Origin: Planococcus donghaensis
GTDB taxonomy: Bacteria > Bacillota > Bacilli > Bacillales_A > Planococcaceae
Direction of reading: 5' to 3'
Assembly (NCBI RefSeq): GCF_001687665.2
Contig: NZ_CP016543.2
Span: 2,790,001 to 2,854,000 of the forward strand
Length of the DNA stretch: 64,000 nucleotides
In this document: piece by piece, positions 26,430 through 35,142 of the stretch
How the letters are laid out: every line of letters starts with the position of its first letter
How positions within the stretch are numbered: the stretch's first letter is position 1
The notes under the pieces: model-generated
What the model was told of the DNA's origin: nothing
Seen by the model: the letters and a program-made list of their open reading frames with translations, nothing else
Databases searched by the model: none
Position numbers and translations under genes: made by a program

Positions 26430-26816
26430 TTAAAAAATAACACCAGAACGAAGAACGATATTAGCGTATGGTGTCGCTTCCCCTGTACGGATGATTAATT
26501 TCGCTTGTTTGCTCCAGTCTTTTAATTGTTCATGTGTAATGAATTCCGCTTTTTTTCTGTTCATAACTTCTTGTTCTACATGAGGATTATGACTTGTTAT
26601 TTCCTGGGCAATATACGCCGCTTCTGCCTCAAAGTCAGCAAGAACTGCGTCTAATATGGTTAAAAAAGCAGGTTCACCCACTTGATAAGACAAGTCAACA
26701 CAAGGGATGTCTTTTGGAATTGGCAAACCACAATCTGCAATAACAAGTAAATCGGTGTGACCAAACTGCGCTAGAGCTGCTGCAATGTCACGATTGATCA
26801 TGCCATGCTTTTTCAT
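26430..26816 (-). CDS. rbsD: D-ribose pyranase
   Basis: 128 residues, full length. It interconverts beta-pyranose and furanose forms of ribose so that RbsK can act. Family blocks: MKKHGMINRDIAAALAQFGHTDLLVIADCGLPIP with the catalytic His20 region, IPCVDLSYQVGEPAF, and the C-terminal EATPYANIVLRSGVIF. Start overlaps the rbsK stop as ATGA. Confidence 0.95.
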   Translation of the reverse strand: MKKHGMINRDIAAALAQFGHTDLLVIADCGLPIPKDIPCVDLSYQVGEPAFLTILDAVLADFEAEAAYIAQEITSHNPHVEQEVMNRKKAEFITHEQLKDWSKQAKLIIRTGEATPYANIVLRSGVIF

Positions 26817-27694
26817 ATGCGATCACCTGCCATTCTCTCTAAAACCGCTGTACGCTCGGGCATACCGCCTTGTGCACCAAACTTCTCAACAGACAATGAA
26901 GCAGCCGCATTCGCAAAACGCACAGCCCATTCAAATTCTTTCTCCTCTACTAAAGCTGTTGCTAATGCTCCGTTAAATGTATCTCCTGCCCCAGTTGTAT
27001 CTACTACGTTTGCTGGAAATCCCTCAACCAGTACGTGCTTTTCTCCGTCATAAAATTGCGCACCTTTTTGACCAAGCGTTACGACCAGTCGATTTGAAAA
27101 TTCTTCTAAAGCTTTTTCCCAATTCTCGCCAAATATTTCTTCTGCTTCCGTCTCGTTAGGTGTTAAATATGTACAAAATGGCAACATCTCTGTAGTGAAT
27201 CCACTTGCAGGAGCCGGATTTAAAATGCTTGGCACTCCATTTTGATGACAAATTTCCAACGTTCGTTGAACTACAGAAATCGGCATTTCCAATTGCATAA
27301 TGACTAACTCACTTTTAACTAGTTGATCAGCTAACGCGTCAATTTCTTCTGTCGTCACGCTATGGTTTGCGCCTGGCACTACAATAATCCGGTTGTCACC
27401 TTCCGATAAAAGAATGTTGGCAATTCCACTTGTACCATCTGTACGCTTGACCTGATCGATTAATACGCCTTCATTTTTTAAGCCTGCTAAAAGTTCGGTT
27501 CCAAAAGCGTCTTGTCCAACTGCTCCAATCATTTGAACAGCACTTCCTAATCTCGCTGCTGCAACTGCTTGGTTAGCTCCTTTACCGCCTGGCACTGTTG
27601 TATATAGCGTACCTAAAGTGGTTTCACCTTGTTTTGGAAAGTTATCGGTTTTAACGACTAAATCCATATTAATGCTGCCAACTACTGTAATCAT
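26813..27694 (-). CDS. rbsK: Ribokinase
   Basis: 293 residues of the PfkB family. It phosphorylates ribose to ribose-5-phosphate. Signature 1 (GGKGANQAVAAARLG) lies near residue 36; signature 2 (DTTGAGDTFNGALATAL, with the catalytic Asp in the GAGD motif) near 240. The N-terminus (MITVVGSINMDLVVKTDNFPKQGETTLG) is typical. Its start overlaps the end of rbsR by ATGA and its end overlaps rbsD, so rbsR-K-D are tightly coupled. Confidence 0.95.
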   Translation of the reverse strand: MITVVGSINMDLVVKTDNFPKQGETTLGTLYTTVPGGKGANQAVAAARLGSAVQMIGAVGQDAFGTELLAGLKNEGVLIDQVKRTDGTSGIANILLSEGDNRIIVVPGANHSVTTEEIDALADQLVKSELVIMQLEMPISVVQRTLEICHQNGVPSILNPAPASGFTTEMLPFCTYLTPNETEAEEIFGENWEKALEEFSNRLVVTLGQKGAQFYDGEKHVLVEGFPANVVDTTGAGDTFNGALATALVEEKEFEWAVRFANAAASLSVEKFGAQGGMPERTAVLERMAGDRI

Positions 27695-28674
27695 TCACCC
27701 ACGCTCCTTGTTGTTCCACGAATGATTAACTTTACGGGAACTTCATAAAAGTTTTGTTCGACCATTTCATTTTCAATGCGCTTGATTAAAACACGCGTTG
27801 CAATTGCACCCATTTTATACACATCCTGTGCAACAGTAGTTAATCCAGGCGATAACATCTCACCCATTGCTACACCGTCAAAGCCAATAATCTGCAATTC
27901 GTTTGGGACGTGTCTCCCAACTAAACTTGCTGCTTTTAATGCACCAGCTGCCGAAACGTCACTACTTGCAAAAATACCATCGATTTGTGGATTTTCTTTT
28001 AATACTTGCTCCACAATTTTTTGTGAATCGGTGAAATGGAATGGACAAGTTACCACTAAGTATTTCGCATTTGACTGTTGAATGGCTTCCATAAATCCTT
28101 CCCAACGATCATTCGCGGGATTCAATTCTGCTGGCCCTCTTAAGAAAAGAATGTTTTGGCAACCTCGGTCTAATAACGCATTCGTTCCCATAATAGCCCC
28201 TTCTTTATTGTTAGAAGAAACAGTTGGGATTTTCTCGTTAATCGCTCGGTCAAGTGCCACAATCGGCACATTAGCATTGGCGTAATGTGGAGCATCCAAT
28301 TGGTTGGACGTGACGATAAAGCCGGCAATGTATTTTTTCTTTAATGTTTCGATATAATTTTTCTCTTTTTCTGGATTTTCATCGGAGTTACATAACACAA
28401 CCGTGTATCCATATGTTAAAGCAACATCTTCGACGGCTCGTGCAAGTTCCGGAAAAAAAGGATTGGTGATGTCTGGTAAGATCAAGCCAATTAAATTAGA
28501 TTTTTTCGTATTTAACGAACGTGCAATCGGATTTAGCTCGTATTTTAGTTCTTCTACTGCAGCAGTTACTGCTTTTGCCGCTTCTGCACTAACATATCCG
28601 CTGTCATTTAAAAATCTAGAAACTGTAGCTACTGAAACTCCTGCTTTTTTTGCTACATCTTTAATAGTGGTCAT
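27691..28674 (-). CDS. rbsR: LacI family ribose operon repressor
   Basis: 327 residues from the ATG at 28674, giving the canonical LacI N-terminus MTTIKDVAKKAGVSVATVSRFLN (helix-turn-helix, residues 1-22); the open frame extends 30 codons further but those lie over the promoter and operator. The ribosome binding site is GGAGACG. The C-terminal effector domain is a type I binding protein fold (IGLILPDITNPFFPELARAVED ... GFDGVAMGEMLSPGLTTVAQ). It represses its own operon through the palindrome just upstream (inference from position). Confidence 0.93.
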   Translation of the reverse strand: MTTIKDVAKKAGVSVATVSRFLNDSGYVSAEAAKAVTAAVEELKYELNPIARSLNTKKSNLIGLILPDITNPFFPELARAVEDVALTYGYTVVLCNSDENPEKEKNYIETLKKKYIAGFIVTSNQLDAPHYANANVPIVALDRAINEKIPTVSSNNKEGAIMGTNALLDRGCQNILFLRGPAELNPANDRWEGFMEAIQQSNAKYLVVTCPFHFTDSQKIVEQVLKENPQIDGIFASSDVSAAGALKAASLVGRHVPNELQIIGFDGVAMGEMLSPGLTTVAQDVYKMGAIATRVLIKRIENEMVEQNFYEVPVKLIIRGTTRSVGE

Positions 28675-28702
28675 GTAAAACGTCTCCGTTTCTGTCTCGG
28701 TA

Positions 28703-28748
28703 TGTAACCGGTTACACATAATATATAATGCAACTTTCTTTTTGTCAA
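28703..28748 (-). promoter_or_regulatory. rbs operon promoter with RbsR/CcpA-type operator
   Basis: On minus, TTGACA (28748-28743), 17-base spacer, TATATT (28725-28720): a near-consensus sigma-A promoter. Starting 4 bases downstream is the perfect 14-base palindrome TGTAACCGGTTACA (28716-28703). It is a LacI-family operator by form and also fits the cre consensus TGnAAnCGnWWnCA, so RbsR and CcpA could share it. Confidence 0.85.
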
Positions 28749-28770
28749 TGTGAACATTTTCCAATCATAC

Positions 28771-28805
28771 AAAAAAGGTTTCCGCTAATTTGCGGAAACC
28801 TTTTT
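28771..28805 (-). terminator. Rho-independent terminator of the DAACS symporter gene
   Basis: AAAAAGGTTTCCGC / GCGGAAACCTTTTT, a 14-bp stem with a 6-base loop, T-tract on both strands, 2 bases past the stop at 28807. Confidence 0.9.
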
Positions 28806-28806
28806 C

Positions 28807-30051
28807 TTAAGCATTCATATTTTTCAAGCGTAGCTCTCTAATTTTCTCTGTCTCTGCTATATACACGGCACATGCAGCATCACCAGAAATATTGACCGCT
28901 GTTCGAGTCATATCCAATAGACGATCGATTCCGATAACAAGACCAATGCCAGCTGCCGGAAGACCTACACTACTTAATACCATCGCTAGCATGATTAATC
29001 CAACACCCGGAACACCTGCAGTCCCAATACTCGCTAAGACTGCTGTTAAAACGACGGTCATCAAATCCATCGTCGACAATTCTATGCCATACGCTTGGGC
29101 GATGAACATTGTAGCTACTCCCTGCATAATTGCGGTACCGTCCATATTGATGGTTGCCCCAAGAGGTTGCACAAATGAACTCACCGACTTCGGCACATTC
29201 AATTCATCCTGGGCTACTTCCATTGAAATTGGCAATGTAGCCGTACTGCTCGATGTACTGAAACCTACACTCATTGCAGGCGCAAACTTCTTGAAAAACC
29301 ACACTGGGCTCTTTCCTGCTAAAAACTTGATCGTGCCTCCATATGTAAAAACCGCATGGATTAACAGTGCCGCTACAATTACTAGCATATACGAGCCCAT
29401 TGCTTTCATGGCTGAAAATCCTTGTGACCCCACAGCTGTAGCAATCAAACCAAACGTTCCGTAAGGAGCAAATTTCATGACAATTCCTACTAAATACATC
29501 ATGACGTCATTGCCTTGTTCGATAAATGCAACAAGTCCCTTTGTTTTTTCTCCAAGAGCCGTTAATGCTAATCCCACAAAAACTGCAAATACAATAATTT
29601 GTAGCATATTACCTTCTACTAAAGAGGCAATTGGATTTGTTGGAATCATGTTCAATAACGTGTCCCCTACAGATGGCGCTTCTGTTGTTTCAAACTCTGC
29701 TGATGACAAATCAAAATCACCTGCAAGTCCAGGTTGAATGACAGCTGCTAATGATAACCCAATTGTTATTGCAATTGTGGTTGTCACTAGAAAATACGTT
29801 ACTGTTTTAATACCAATTCTTCCTAACTTAGCAGGGTCTCCAAGACCCGCAGTTCCAAGAATGATAGAAAACAAAACAAGTGGCACAACTAGCATTTTTA
29901 TTAAGCCTAAAAATATTTGGCCGAGCGGCACAAATAAATATGTATTTATTACTTCAAATGATCCTGATGCGAATAGGTTTATTAACAAACCCACGACAGC
30001 GCCAAGAACGAGTCCCGTTAGTACTTTTGCAGTTAATCCAGGTTTTTTCAT
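28807..30051 (-). CDS. Dicarboxylate/amino acid:cation symporter (DAACS, GltP/GltT type)
   Basis: 414 residues, about eight membrane helices plus two re-entrant loops. The substrate-binding regions are intact: serine-rich loop GFSTSSSTATLPISMEVA, PLGATINMDGTAIMQGVATMFIAQ (TM7 NMDGT motif) and the final SGDAACAVYIAE. The family co-transports glutamate, aspartate or C4-dicarboxylates with H+ or Na+. B. subtilis has three similar proteins (GltP, GltT, DctP) and I cannot choose among them by eye. Single-gene unit. Confidence 0.9.
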   Translation of the reverse strand: MKKPGLTAKVLTGLVLGAVVGLLINLFASGSFEVINTYLFVPLGQIFLGLIKMLVVPLVLFSIILGTAGLGDPAKLGRIGIKTVTYFLVTTTIAITIGLSLAAVIQPGLAGDFDLSSAEFETTEAPSVGDTLLNMIPTNPIASLVEGNMLQIIVFAVFVGLALTALGEKTKGLVAFIEQGNDVMMYLVGIVMKFAPYGTFGLIATAVGSQGFSAMKAMGSYMLVIVAALLIHAVFTYGGTIKFLAGKSPVWFFKKFAPAMSVGFSTSSSTATLPISMEVAQDELNVPKSVSSFVQPLGATINMDGTAIMQGVATMFIAQAYGIELSTMDLMTVVLTAVLASIGTAGVPGVGLIMLAMVLSSVGLPAAGIGLVIGIDRLLDMTRTAVNISGDAACAVYIAETEKIRELRLKNMNA

Positions 30052-30170
30052 TCATTTCCCTCTTTCATTTCTAGACGTAAAACTATTTTATAGGAAAGCA
30101 GACCTTTTTTACAACTTTTAATCCATTGTCAGAATCCATCTATTTTAAAAAAATAATATCATTTTAACAT

Positions 30171-30211
30171 ACAAAAAACCTGTGTAAATGAGGGTACATT
30201 TACACAGGTTT
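30171..30211 (-). terminator. Rho-independent terminator of the CstB operon
   Basis: AAACCTGTGTAAATG / CATTTACACAGGTTT, a 15-bp perfect stem with a 6-base loop, followed on minus by TTTGTATG. Confidence 0.9.
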
Positions 30212-30215
30212 CTAT

Positions 30216-30581
30216 TTAACAACAGGCCGTTTGCATCTTGCTATTTCCCATTAAACTATAGCTCACGACTTTAAATCCTTTTTGATGTAACAGTCGAGTT
30301 GCCAAGTTTTTTTCAACTTGATTTTCTGCGATTAAGTGAATCGGTTTTTGCGGTATTTCCTTATAACCTCTTGTGAAATAGGAAATTGGTAGATTAAAGG
30401 CATCAGAAACTACCTCATTGTTAGAGACATTATAAGCTCGAACATCGAGTAACGCATACGAATTACCATCAATTTCATTAAGCTGTGCCTGTTTTACGCC
30501 AGAGACTGGGATATGTCTTTTATAAACGCTGTAGACTGCCATAGAAACTGGCAGTCCAATTAGCATTGTGCTTGCTATCAT
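30216..30581 (-). CDS. Small membrane-anchored rhodanese-like protein without the catalytic cysteine
   Basis: 121 residues. Residues 1-20 form a hydrophobic anchor (MIASTMLIGLPVSMAVYSVY); the rest resembles a rhodanese domain: LNEIDGNSYALLDVRAYNVSNNEVVSDAFNLPISYF is the usual start of the fold. The active-site loop, where C-x4-R is expected, reads IAENQVEKNLATRLL with no cysteine. The only cysteines are the final Cys120-Cys121. It follows the persulfide dioxygenase gene by 79 bases on the same strand and is probably co-transcribed, so it may bind or relay sulfane sulfur via the terminal pair (inference). The ribosome binding site AAAGGAG is only 2 bases from the ATG, unusually close. Confidence 0.75.
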   Translation of the reverse strand: MIASTMLIGLPVSMAVYSVYKRHIPVSGVKQAQLNEIDGNSYALLDVRAYNVSNNEVVSDAFNLPISYFTRGYKEIPQKPIHLIAENQVEKNLATRLLHQKGFKVVSYSLMGNSKMQTACC

Positions 30582-30660
30582 TTCATTTCTCCTTTTATAC
30601 CATAAGCAAAGCTTATCGCATTACGTAATACATACTTGGCTACTTATTTAGTCGCCTTGA

Positions 30661-32064
30661 TTAAACCGATAATACTTCTTGCCATTTTGCATAACCGCCT
30701 GAAAGGTTGACCAAATCGTCAAATCCATTTGCTTTAAGAAGACTAGTTGCAATCGCTGAACGTGCTCCAGACTGACATTGAACAATGATTGTTTTATCTG
30801 TTGGCACTTCATCTAATCGTTTTTTTAGTGTACCGATCATAATATGATTGGCTTGGTCGATATGCCCTTCATCATATTCAGATTGATTTCGAACATCAAG
30901 CACATTGGCTTTGCCATCTTTAATCATTTTCTTCGCTTCTTCAGGAGACACACTCTTATACGATTCTAATTCTCCTGCTTCTTCAATTAGCTTCGAAGCA
31001 TCTCCGTAGCCAATTTCCCCGTCAATGCCGACAGAGCGTAACACTTCTACTACTTTGTCTAAAGATTCTGGATCGAGTAGCAAGTATAGTGGTTTTTTGT
31101 AATCGACAATCCATCCAGCCCAGTTGGCAAATGATTTATTGAATGGAATGTTAATTGTGCCAGGGATATACCCATTAGCAAATGAAGCAGAAGCACGTGT
31201 ATCAATAACTTGCTCTCCATCTGCAATTAGTTTCTTCAACTCATCTGCAGATTGGATCGCTTGTGGTTTTGGTAAATTCTTCACTAACTCTACACCTGTT
31301 TTATTCACTGATTTCATCACAGCGAAATAAGACGGTGGTTCAGGTTGACCATCCAATAATTCTTTTTGGAATGCTTCAAGTTCATCGTATTGCAATGCCC
31401 AGTTAAACATTTTCTCATAACCTACAGTAGTAGATGGTACTGCGCCAAGCGCTTTACCACATGCACTTCCTGCACCATGAGCTGGCCATACTTGAAGATA
31501 ATCTGGTAGTTTTTTAAAGCGTTCAAGTGATTCGAACATATCTTTAGCACCTGCTTTAGAAGTTCCTTCGGCACCTGCAGCTTTTTCAAGTAAATCAGGT
31601 CGACCAACGTCTCCTACAAAAACAAAATCTCCAGTGAAAATACCCATTGCTTTATCTGCCGAACCACCGCGGTCCGTTAATAAGAATGAAATACTTTCTG
31701 GTGTGTGTCCTGGTGTGTGCATCACTTCAAAAATCAGATTCCCGATTTTAAACTGATCGCCGTCTTTTACTAATTGGTGATTTAAATGATCGATATTTTG
31801 ATATTTCCAATCTGCATCACCTTCGTCAGATAGATATAATTTTGCGCCAAAACGATTTTCAAGTTCGCGTGAACCTGAAACAAAGTCAGCGTGAATATGC
31901 GTTTCAAGAGCTCCGACAATATTCAAGTTTTCTTTTGCTGCAAGTTCTTCGTAAGCAGTGATATCACGCATTGGGTCTACAACTATAGCTTCTCCCGATG
32001 CTTGGCAACCTACTACATATGAAGCGTGCGCTAAATTTTCATCATAGAAATATCTTAATAACAT
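30661..32064 (-). CDS. cstB: Persulfide dioxygenase-rhodanese fusion (CstB-like)
   Basis: 467 residues from the ATG at 32064 (GAAGGGAATT upstream); the frame is open earlier across the promoter. Domain order matches staphylococcal CstB: metallo-beta-lactamase-fold persulfide dioxygenase (1-240; iron ligands His56-x-His58-x-Asp60 in THIHADF, MHTPGHTPE, IFTGDFVFVGDVGR), a pseudo-rhodanese without cysteine (about 265-350), and an active rhodanese with Cys430 in VQCQSGARS. It oxidises thiol persulfides to sulfite and transfers sulfane sulfur to sulfite giving thiosulfate, protecting against sulfide stress. A CstR/CsoR-like operator overlaps its promoter. Confidence 0.92.
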   Translation of the reverse strand: MLLRYFYDENLAHASYVVGCQASGEAIVVDPMRDITAYEELAAKENLNIVGALETHIHADFVSGSRELENRFGAKLYLSDEGDADWKYQNIDHLNHQLVKDGDQFKIGNLIFEVMHTPGHTPESISFLLTDRGGSADKAMGIFTGDFVFVGDVGRPDLLEKAAGAEGTSKAGAKDMFESLERFKKLPDYLQVWPAHGAGSACGKALGAVPSTTVGYEKMFNWALQYDELEAFQKELLDGQPEPPSYFAVMKSVNKTGVELVKNLPKPQAIQSADELKKLIADGEQVIDTRASASFANGYIPGTINIPFNKSFANWAGWIVDYKKPLYLLLDPESLDKVVEVLRSVGIDGEIGYGDASKLIEEAGELESYKSVSPEEAKKMIKDGKANVLDVRNQSEYDEGHIDQANHIMIGTLKKRLDEVPTDKTIIVQCQSGARSAIATSLLKANGFDDLVNLSGGYAKWQEVLSV

Positions 32065-32098
32065 ATCATCAATTCCCTTCAATAATTTAATTACCCTT

Positions 32099-32127
32099 AA
32101 TATACCACCGGGGGTATACAATGTAAA
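32099..32127 (-). promoter_or_regulatory. cstB promoter with CstR/CsoR-type operator
   Basis: On minus, TTTACA (32127-32122), 17-base spacer, TATATT (32104-32099). The spacer is filled by TATACCCCCGGTGGTATA (32118-32101), an inverted repeat with a single mismatch and GC-rich centre, the pattern of CsoR-family operators (ATACC..GGTAT). A persulfide-sensing CstR is the expected ligand; no cstR gene lies in this window. Confidence 0.75.
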
Positions 32128-32201
32128 ATGTTCTGCTTATAGTAAAACTTTAATAACTTATTTGAAATGATAAACGAACTTCTTCTTCTTCTTGTTTAGA
32201 C

Positions 32202-32246
32202 AAAAAAGAGAGAGACTAAACGTTTTGGCGTAACGTTTAGTCTCTC
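32202..32246 (-). terminator. Terminator at the end of the 18.7-kb catabolic gene run
   Basis: GAGAGACTAAACGTT / AACGTTTAGTCTCTC, a 15-bp perfect stem with a 7-base loop, followed on minus by TTTTTTGTC. It lies 27 bases past the last gene of the acyl-CoA cluster. Confidence 0.92.
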
Positions 32247-32272
32247 AGATCAATTGCATTAACTTCTTCACT

Positions 32273-33082
32273 TCATTTTAAAAAACTGGGCAATTCACTA
32301 GCTTTCATCGGAAACTCCGCTTGTCTTTTATCAACAAATGACTGAATACCTTCAGTAGCATCTGCATTTTGTCCAGCCCAATGGAGAAATTTAGATTCCA
32401 CTAGATGCGACGCTAATGGATGGTCTTGCCCCATCATCTTCCAAAGTAATTGGCGTGTGAAACTATTTGAAGTTGCGGCAGTGTTCTCTACAATGTCCTG
32501 AGCAATTTCATAGGCTTTTGCAAGTGGATCTTCCGATTCGTATTGCATCAATCCTGCTTCTACAGCTTCAGTAGTTGGTATGTAGCGGCCAGTCAATGTC
32601 CAGTCAAGGGCTTTACCGATCCCTACAATTTTCGGCAAAAACCACCCCGATGCAGCTTCTGGTCCGATACCCCGTCGACCAAACACAAAACCGATTTTTG
32701 TATCTTTTTTAACAATCCGAATATCCATCGGCAATGTCATTGTCATGCCGATCCCAACAGCCGGTCCGTTAATCGCTGCAATGATTGGCTTATTGACTTC
32801 ATATACTTGAAGACTGACTTGACCACCAAGGTCTCGGTAGTCTTCTGAAGATTGCTCTGATAAAAAAGTAGAACCTCCTTCAGACAAGTCCATTCCAGCG
32901 CAAAAAGCTCGTCCACTTCCGGTTACGATAATAACACGCACGTCATCATCTTCATTGACGTTTTTATAAAAGTGCAAAAGCTCTTCGCTCATTTTTTCCG
33001 TATAGGCGTTCATATGATCTGGACGATTTAACGTCAAAGTCATAACCCCATCTTGAAGTTCTGTTTTAATCGTTTCGTACAA
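32273..33082 (-). CDS. Enoyl-CoA hydratase/isomerase family protein
   Basis: 269 residues from a TTG at 33082, supported by AGGAAGGAG upstream and the family N-terminus LYETIKTELQDGVMTLTLNRPDHMNAY. Crotonase fold with the CoA/oxyanion segments VTGSGRAFCAGMDLSEGG and KPIIAAINGPAVGIGMTMTLPMDIRIV, and RRGIGPEAASGWFLPKIVG, where a Glu in the EAAS position is one of the usual acid/base residues. It overlaps the preceding flavoprotein gene by 17 bases. Last gene of the cluster. Substrate unknown; second paralog at 41749. Confidence 0.88.
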   Translation of the reverse strand: MYETIKTELQDGVMTLTLNRPDHMNAYTEKMSEELLHFYKNVNEDDDVRVIIVTGSGRAFCAGMDLSEGGSTFLSEQSSEDYRDLGGQVSLQVYEVNKPIIAAINGPAVGIGMTMTLPMDIRIVKKDTKIGFVFGRRGIGPEAASGWFLPKIVGIGKALDWTLTGRYIPTTEAVEAGLMQYESEDPLAKAYEIAQDIVENTAATSNSFTRQLLWKMMGQDHPLASHLVESKFLHWAGQNADATEGIQSFVDKRQAEFPMKASELPSFLK

Positions 33083-33974
33083 GCATAGCCACTCCTTCCT
33101 CATATTCAGCTAGCAGTTGGTCGACTATTTCTTTCGTATTCTGCCGTTTTGTAATAGTTGTCACACCTTGACCTGCCGACCAAATGTCTCGCCAAGCTTT
33201 TGCATTAACCAAATGAGACAAATCAACTTCTTCTTTCGGTTTTAACGTTTTCGGATCGATCCCTTGTTTCACTAAACTTGGGATTAATATATTTGCCGGT
33301 ACTCCACTAAATGAATTGGTATAAAGAATGTCTTCAACTGAAGAATCGATGACCATTTGTTTGTATTCTTCGGGTGTATTACTTTCTTCCGCCGCTAAAA
33401 AACGTGTGCCCATATAGGCATAATCTGCTCCCATTAACTTAGCTGCAGCAACGTCTGCTCCAGTTGACAATGACCCGGCTAAAATAATGGTACCACTGTA
33501 AAACTCTTTAACTGCTGCGATGAAAGCAAATGGGTTAATCGTACCTCCGTGGCCACCTGCTCCAGAACAAACAAGAATTAGTCCATCTACTCCTGCGGAT
33601 GCTGCTTTTTTTGCATGCTTTACATTAGCCACATCCGAATAAACTAATCCTCCATAAGCATGAACAACTTCAATCATATCTTCTGGGGAACCAAGTGACG
33701 TAATAACAATTGGCGGCTCATATTGACGGATCAATTCAAAATCCTCTTCATAGCGCTTATTCGAACCGCGGTGAGAAATAAAGTTTACTGCCCAAGGCTT
33801 TTCGCCAAGCGCTTTTTTTATGTCTTTTAACCAAGAAGCGCAAGTTTCTACCGGCCGAGCATTAAGTAGAGGAAAGCTTCCAATAACACCTGCATTTGAT
33901 GCTTCGACCACCATGTTAGGAGTTGATACTAAAAACATTGGTGCCACAATAACCGGTAGCTTAAGCACTTTCAA
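33066..33974 (-). CDS. Nitronate monooxygenase/2-nitropropane dioxygenase family flavoprotein
   Basis: 302 residues, an FMN-binding TIM barrel. Family segments: LPVIVAPMFLVSTPNMVVEASNAGVIGSF at the start, DGLILVCSGAGGHGGTINPFAFIAAVKEF (phosphate/flavin-binding and the SGAGGHGG motif), YAYMGTRFLAAEES. Members in fatty-acid clusters may act on nitro- or alpha,beta-unsaturated compounds, or resemble FabK-type enoyl reductases; the exact reaction is open. Its end overlaps the enoyl-CoA hydratase start and its start overlaps the thiolase end by 14 bases. Confidence 0.85.
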   Translation of the reverse strand: MKVLKLPVIVAPMFLVSTPNMVVEASNAGVIGSFPLLNARPVETCASWLKDIKKALGEKPWAVNFISHRGSNKRYEEDFELIRQYEPPIVITSLGSPEDMIEVVHAYGGLVYSDVANVKHAKKAASAGVDGLILVCSGAGGHGGTINPFAFIAAVKEFYSGTIILAGSLSTGADVAAAKLMGADYAYMGTRFLAAEESNTPEEYKQMVIDSSVEDILYTNSFSGVPANILIPSLVKQGIDPKTLKPKEEVDLSHLVNAKAWRDIWSAGQGVTTITKRQNTKEIVDQLLAEYEEGVAMLVRND

Positions 33975-35142
33975 TCACCACCGCAATTCCTTGTCCTCCC
34001 CCAATACATAAACTCGCTACTCCATATTTTCCGCCACGATGTTTCAACTCATAAGCTAGTGACAATAATATACGTGCACCACTTGCTCCAACTGGATGTC
34101 CTAATGCAATTGCACCGCCGTTGACATTAACTTTTTCTCGGTCTAACCCAAGTTCTTTTTCCACTGCCAAATATTGTGCCGCGAATGCTTCATTCACTTC
34201 AAATAAATCAATATCGTCAACAGTCAACTCAGCACGTTCTAACGCTTGTTTAATCGCCGGCACTGGTCCAATGCCCATAATCGTCGGATCTACTCCTACT
34301 ACTCCCCAAGAGACAATACGCGCCATTGGTTTTAAGCCGTGCTTGTCTACAGCAGCTTCGCTCGCTATAACGAGTGAAGCTGCTCCGTCGTTAATACCTG
34401 AAGCGTTCCCAGCCGTCACCGTACCTTCTTTTTTGAACGAAGGACGAAGTTTTGCCAAAGCTTCTTCATTTGCGTCTGGTTTAATATGTTCATCTTTGTC
34501 TACTATTAAAACACCTTTACGCGTTTTCACCTCGACCGCTACAATCTCTTCTGCAAATCTACCAGATTCGACTGCTTGTGCTGCTCGCTGATTAGACTGC
34601 ACAGAGAAAGCATCTTGTTCTTCACGCGAGATATTGTATTGCTCTGCTAGCTTTTCTGCTGTCATACCCATACCGCTTCCGGTATATTGATCCGTCAATG
34701 TGGCAGTTAACATATCTTCAAATTGTATATTACCCATTTTCGATTTACTAAAGCGTTGATCAAAACTAGCATATGGAGACATCGACATGTTCTCTGCCCC
34801 TCCTGCCAACACCAAATCCGCCTCTTCTAATAATATGTGCTGCGCGGCTGTCACGACCGCTTGAGCACCCGATCCACATAAACGATTTAACGTGAGCGCT
34901 GGAACTTCTTTTGGCACACCCGCTTTTAACCCAATATGCCGGGCAACATAAGCGCCATTCACGCTAGATTGAATAACATTCCCATAAAAAATATGATTAA
35001 TATCTTCTGCTTTGACATTTGACCGCTTTAACGCCTCAACTGCCGTGGCCGCTCCAAGTTCAGTCGCATCCGTATTGACGAATGCTCCTCCAAATCCGCC
35101 AAAAGCGGTTCTTGCTCCATCTATTAAGTAAATATTATTCAT
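33961..35142 (-). CDS. Acetyl-CoA acetyltransferase (thiolase)
   Basis: 393 residues, the thiolase II length. The catalytic residues are visible: nucleophile Cys89 in NRLCGSGAQAV, His349 in GGAIALGHPVGASGARI and Cys379 in ASLCIGGGQGIA. It releases acetyl-CoA (or propionyl-CoA) from a 3-ketoacyl-CoA. Its ATG follows GAAAGGGGAAATAACAGT. Upstream 45 bases are a purine-rich repeat. Member of the 32.3-50.9 kb cluster. Confidence 0.93.
   Translation of the reverse strand: MNNIYLIDGARTAFGGFGGAFVNTDATELGAATAVEALKRSNVKAEDINHIFYGNVIQSSVNGAYVARHIGLKAGVPKEVPALTLNRLCGSGAQAVVTAAQHILLEEADLVLAGGAENMSMSPYASFDQRFSKSKMGNIQFEDMLTATLTDQYTGSGMGMTAEKLAEQYNISREEQDAFSVQSNQRAAQAVESGRFAEEIVAVEVKTRKGVLIVDKDEHIKPDANEEALAKLRPSFKKEGTVTAGNASGINDGAASLVIASEAAVDKHGLKPMARIVSWGVVGVDPTIMGIGPVPAIKQALERAELTVDDIDLFEVNEAFAAQYLAVEKELGLDREKVNVNGGAIALGHPVGASGARILLSLAYELKHRGGKYGVASLCIGGGQGIAVVIESA

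Noticed and set aside
28892..29464. Long open frame (190 codons) on plus, opposite the DAACS symporter
   Set aside because: It lies entirely antisense to a conserved 12-kb-scale-independent transporter gene with clear motifs; its translation is low-complexity and it has no ribosome binding site.
32122..32201. Separate promoter for a gene in the 32122-32201 gap
   Set aside because: The gap holds only the -35 of cstB and a TCT/CTT-rich stretch; no frame or additional promoter is convincing.
33066..33974. FabK-type enoyl-ACP reductase
   Set aside because: Shares the fold and SGAGGHGG-type motif, but it sits in a degradation cluster and lacks fatty-acid synthesis neighbours; kept as a nitronate-monooxygenase family protein.
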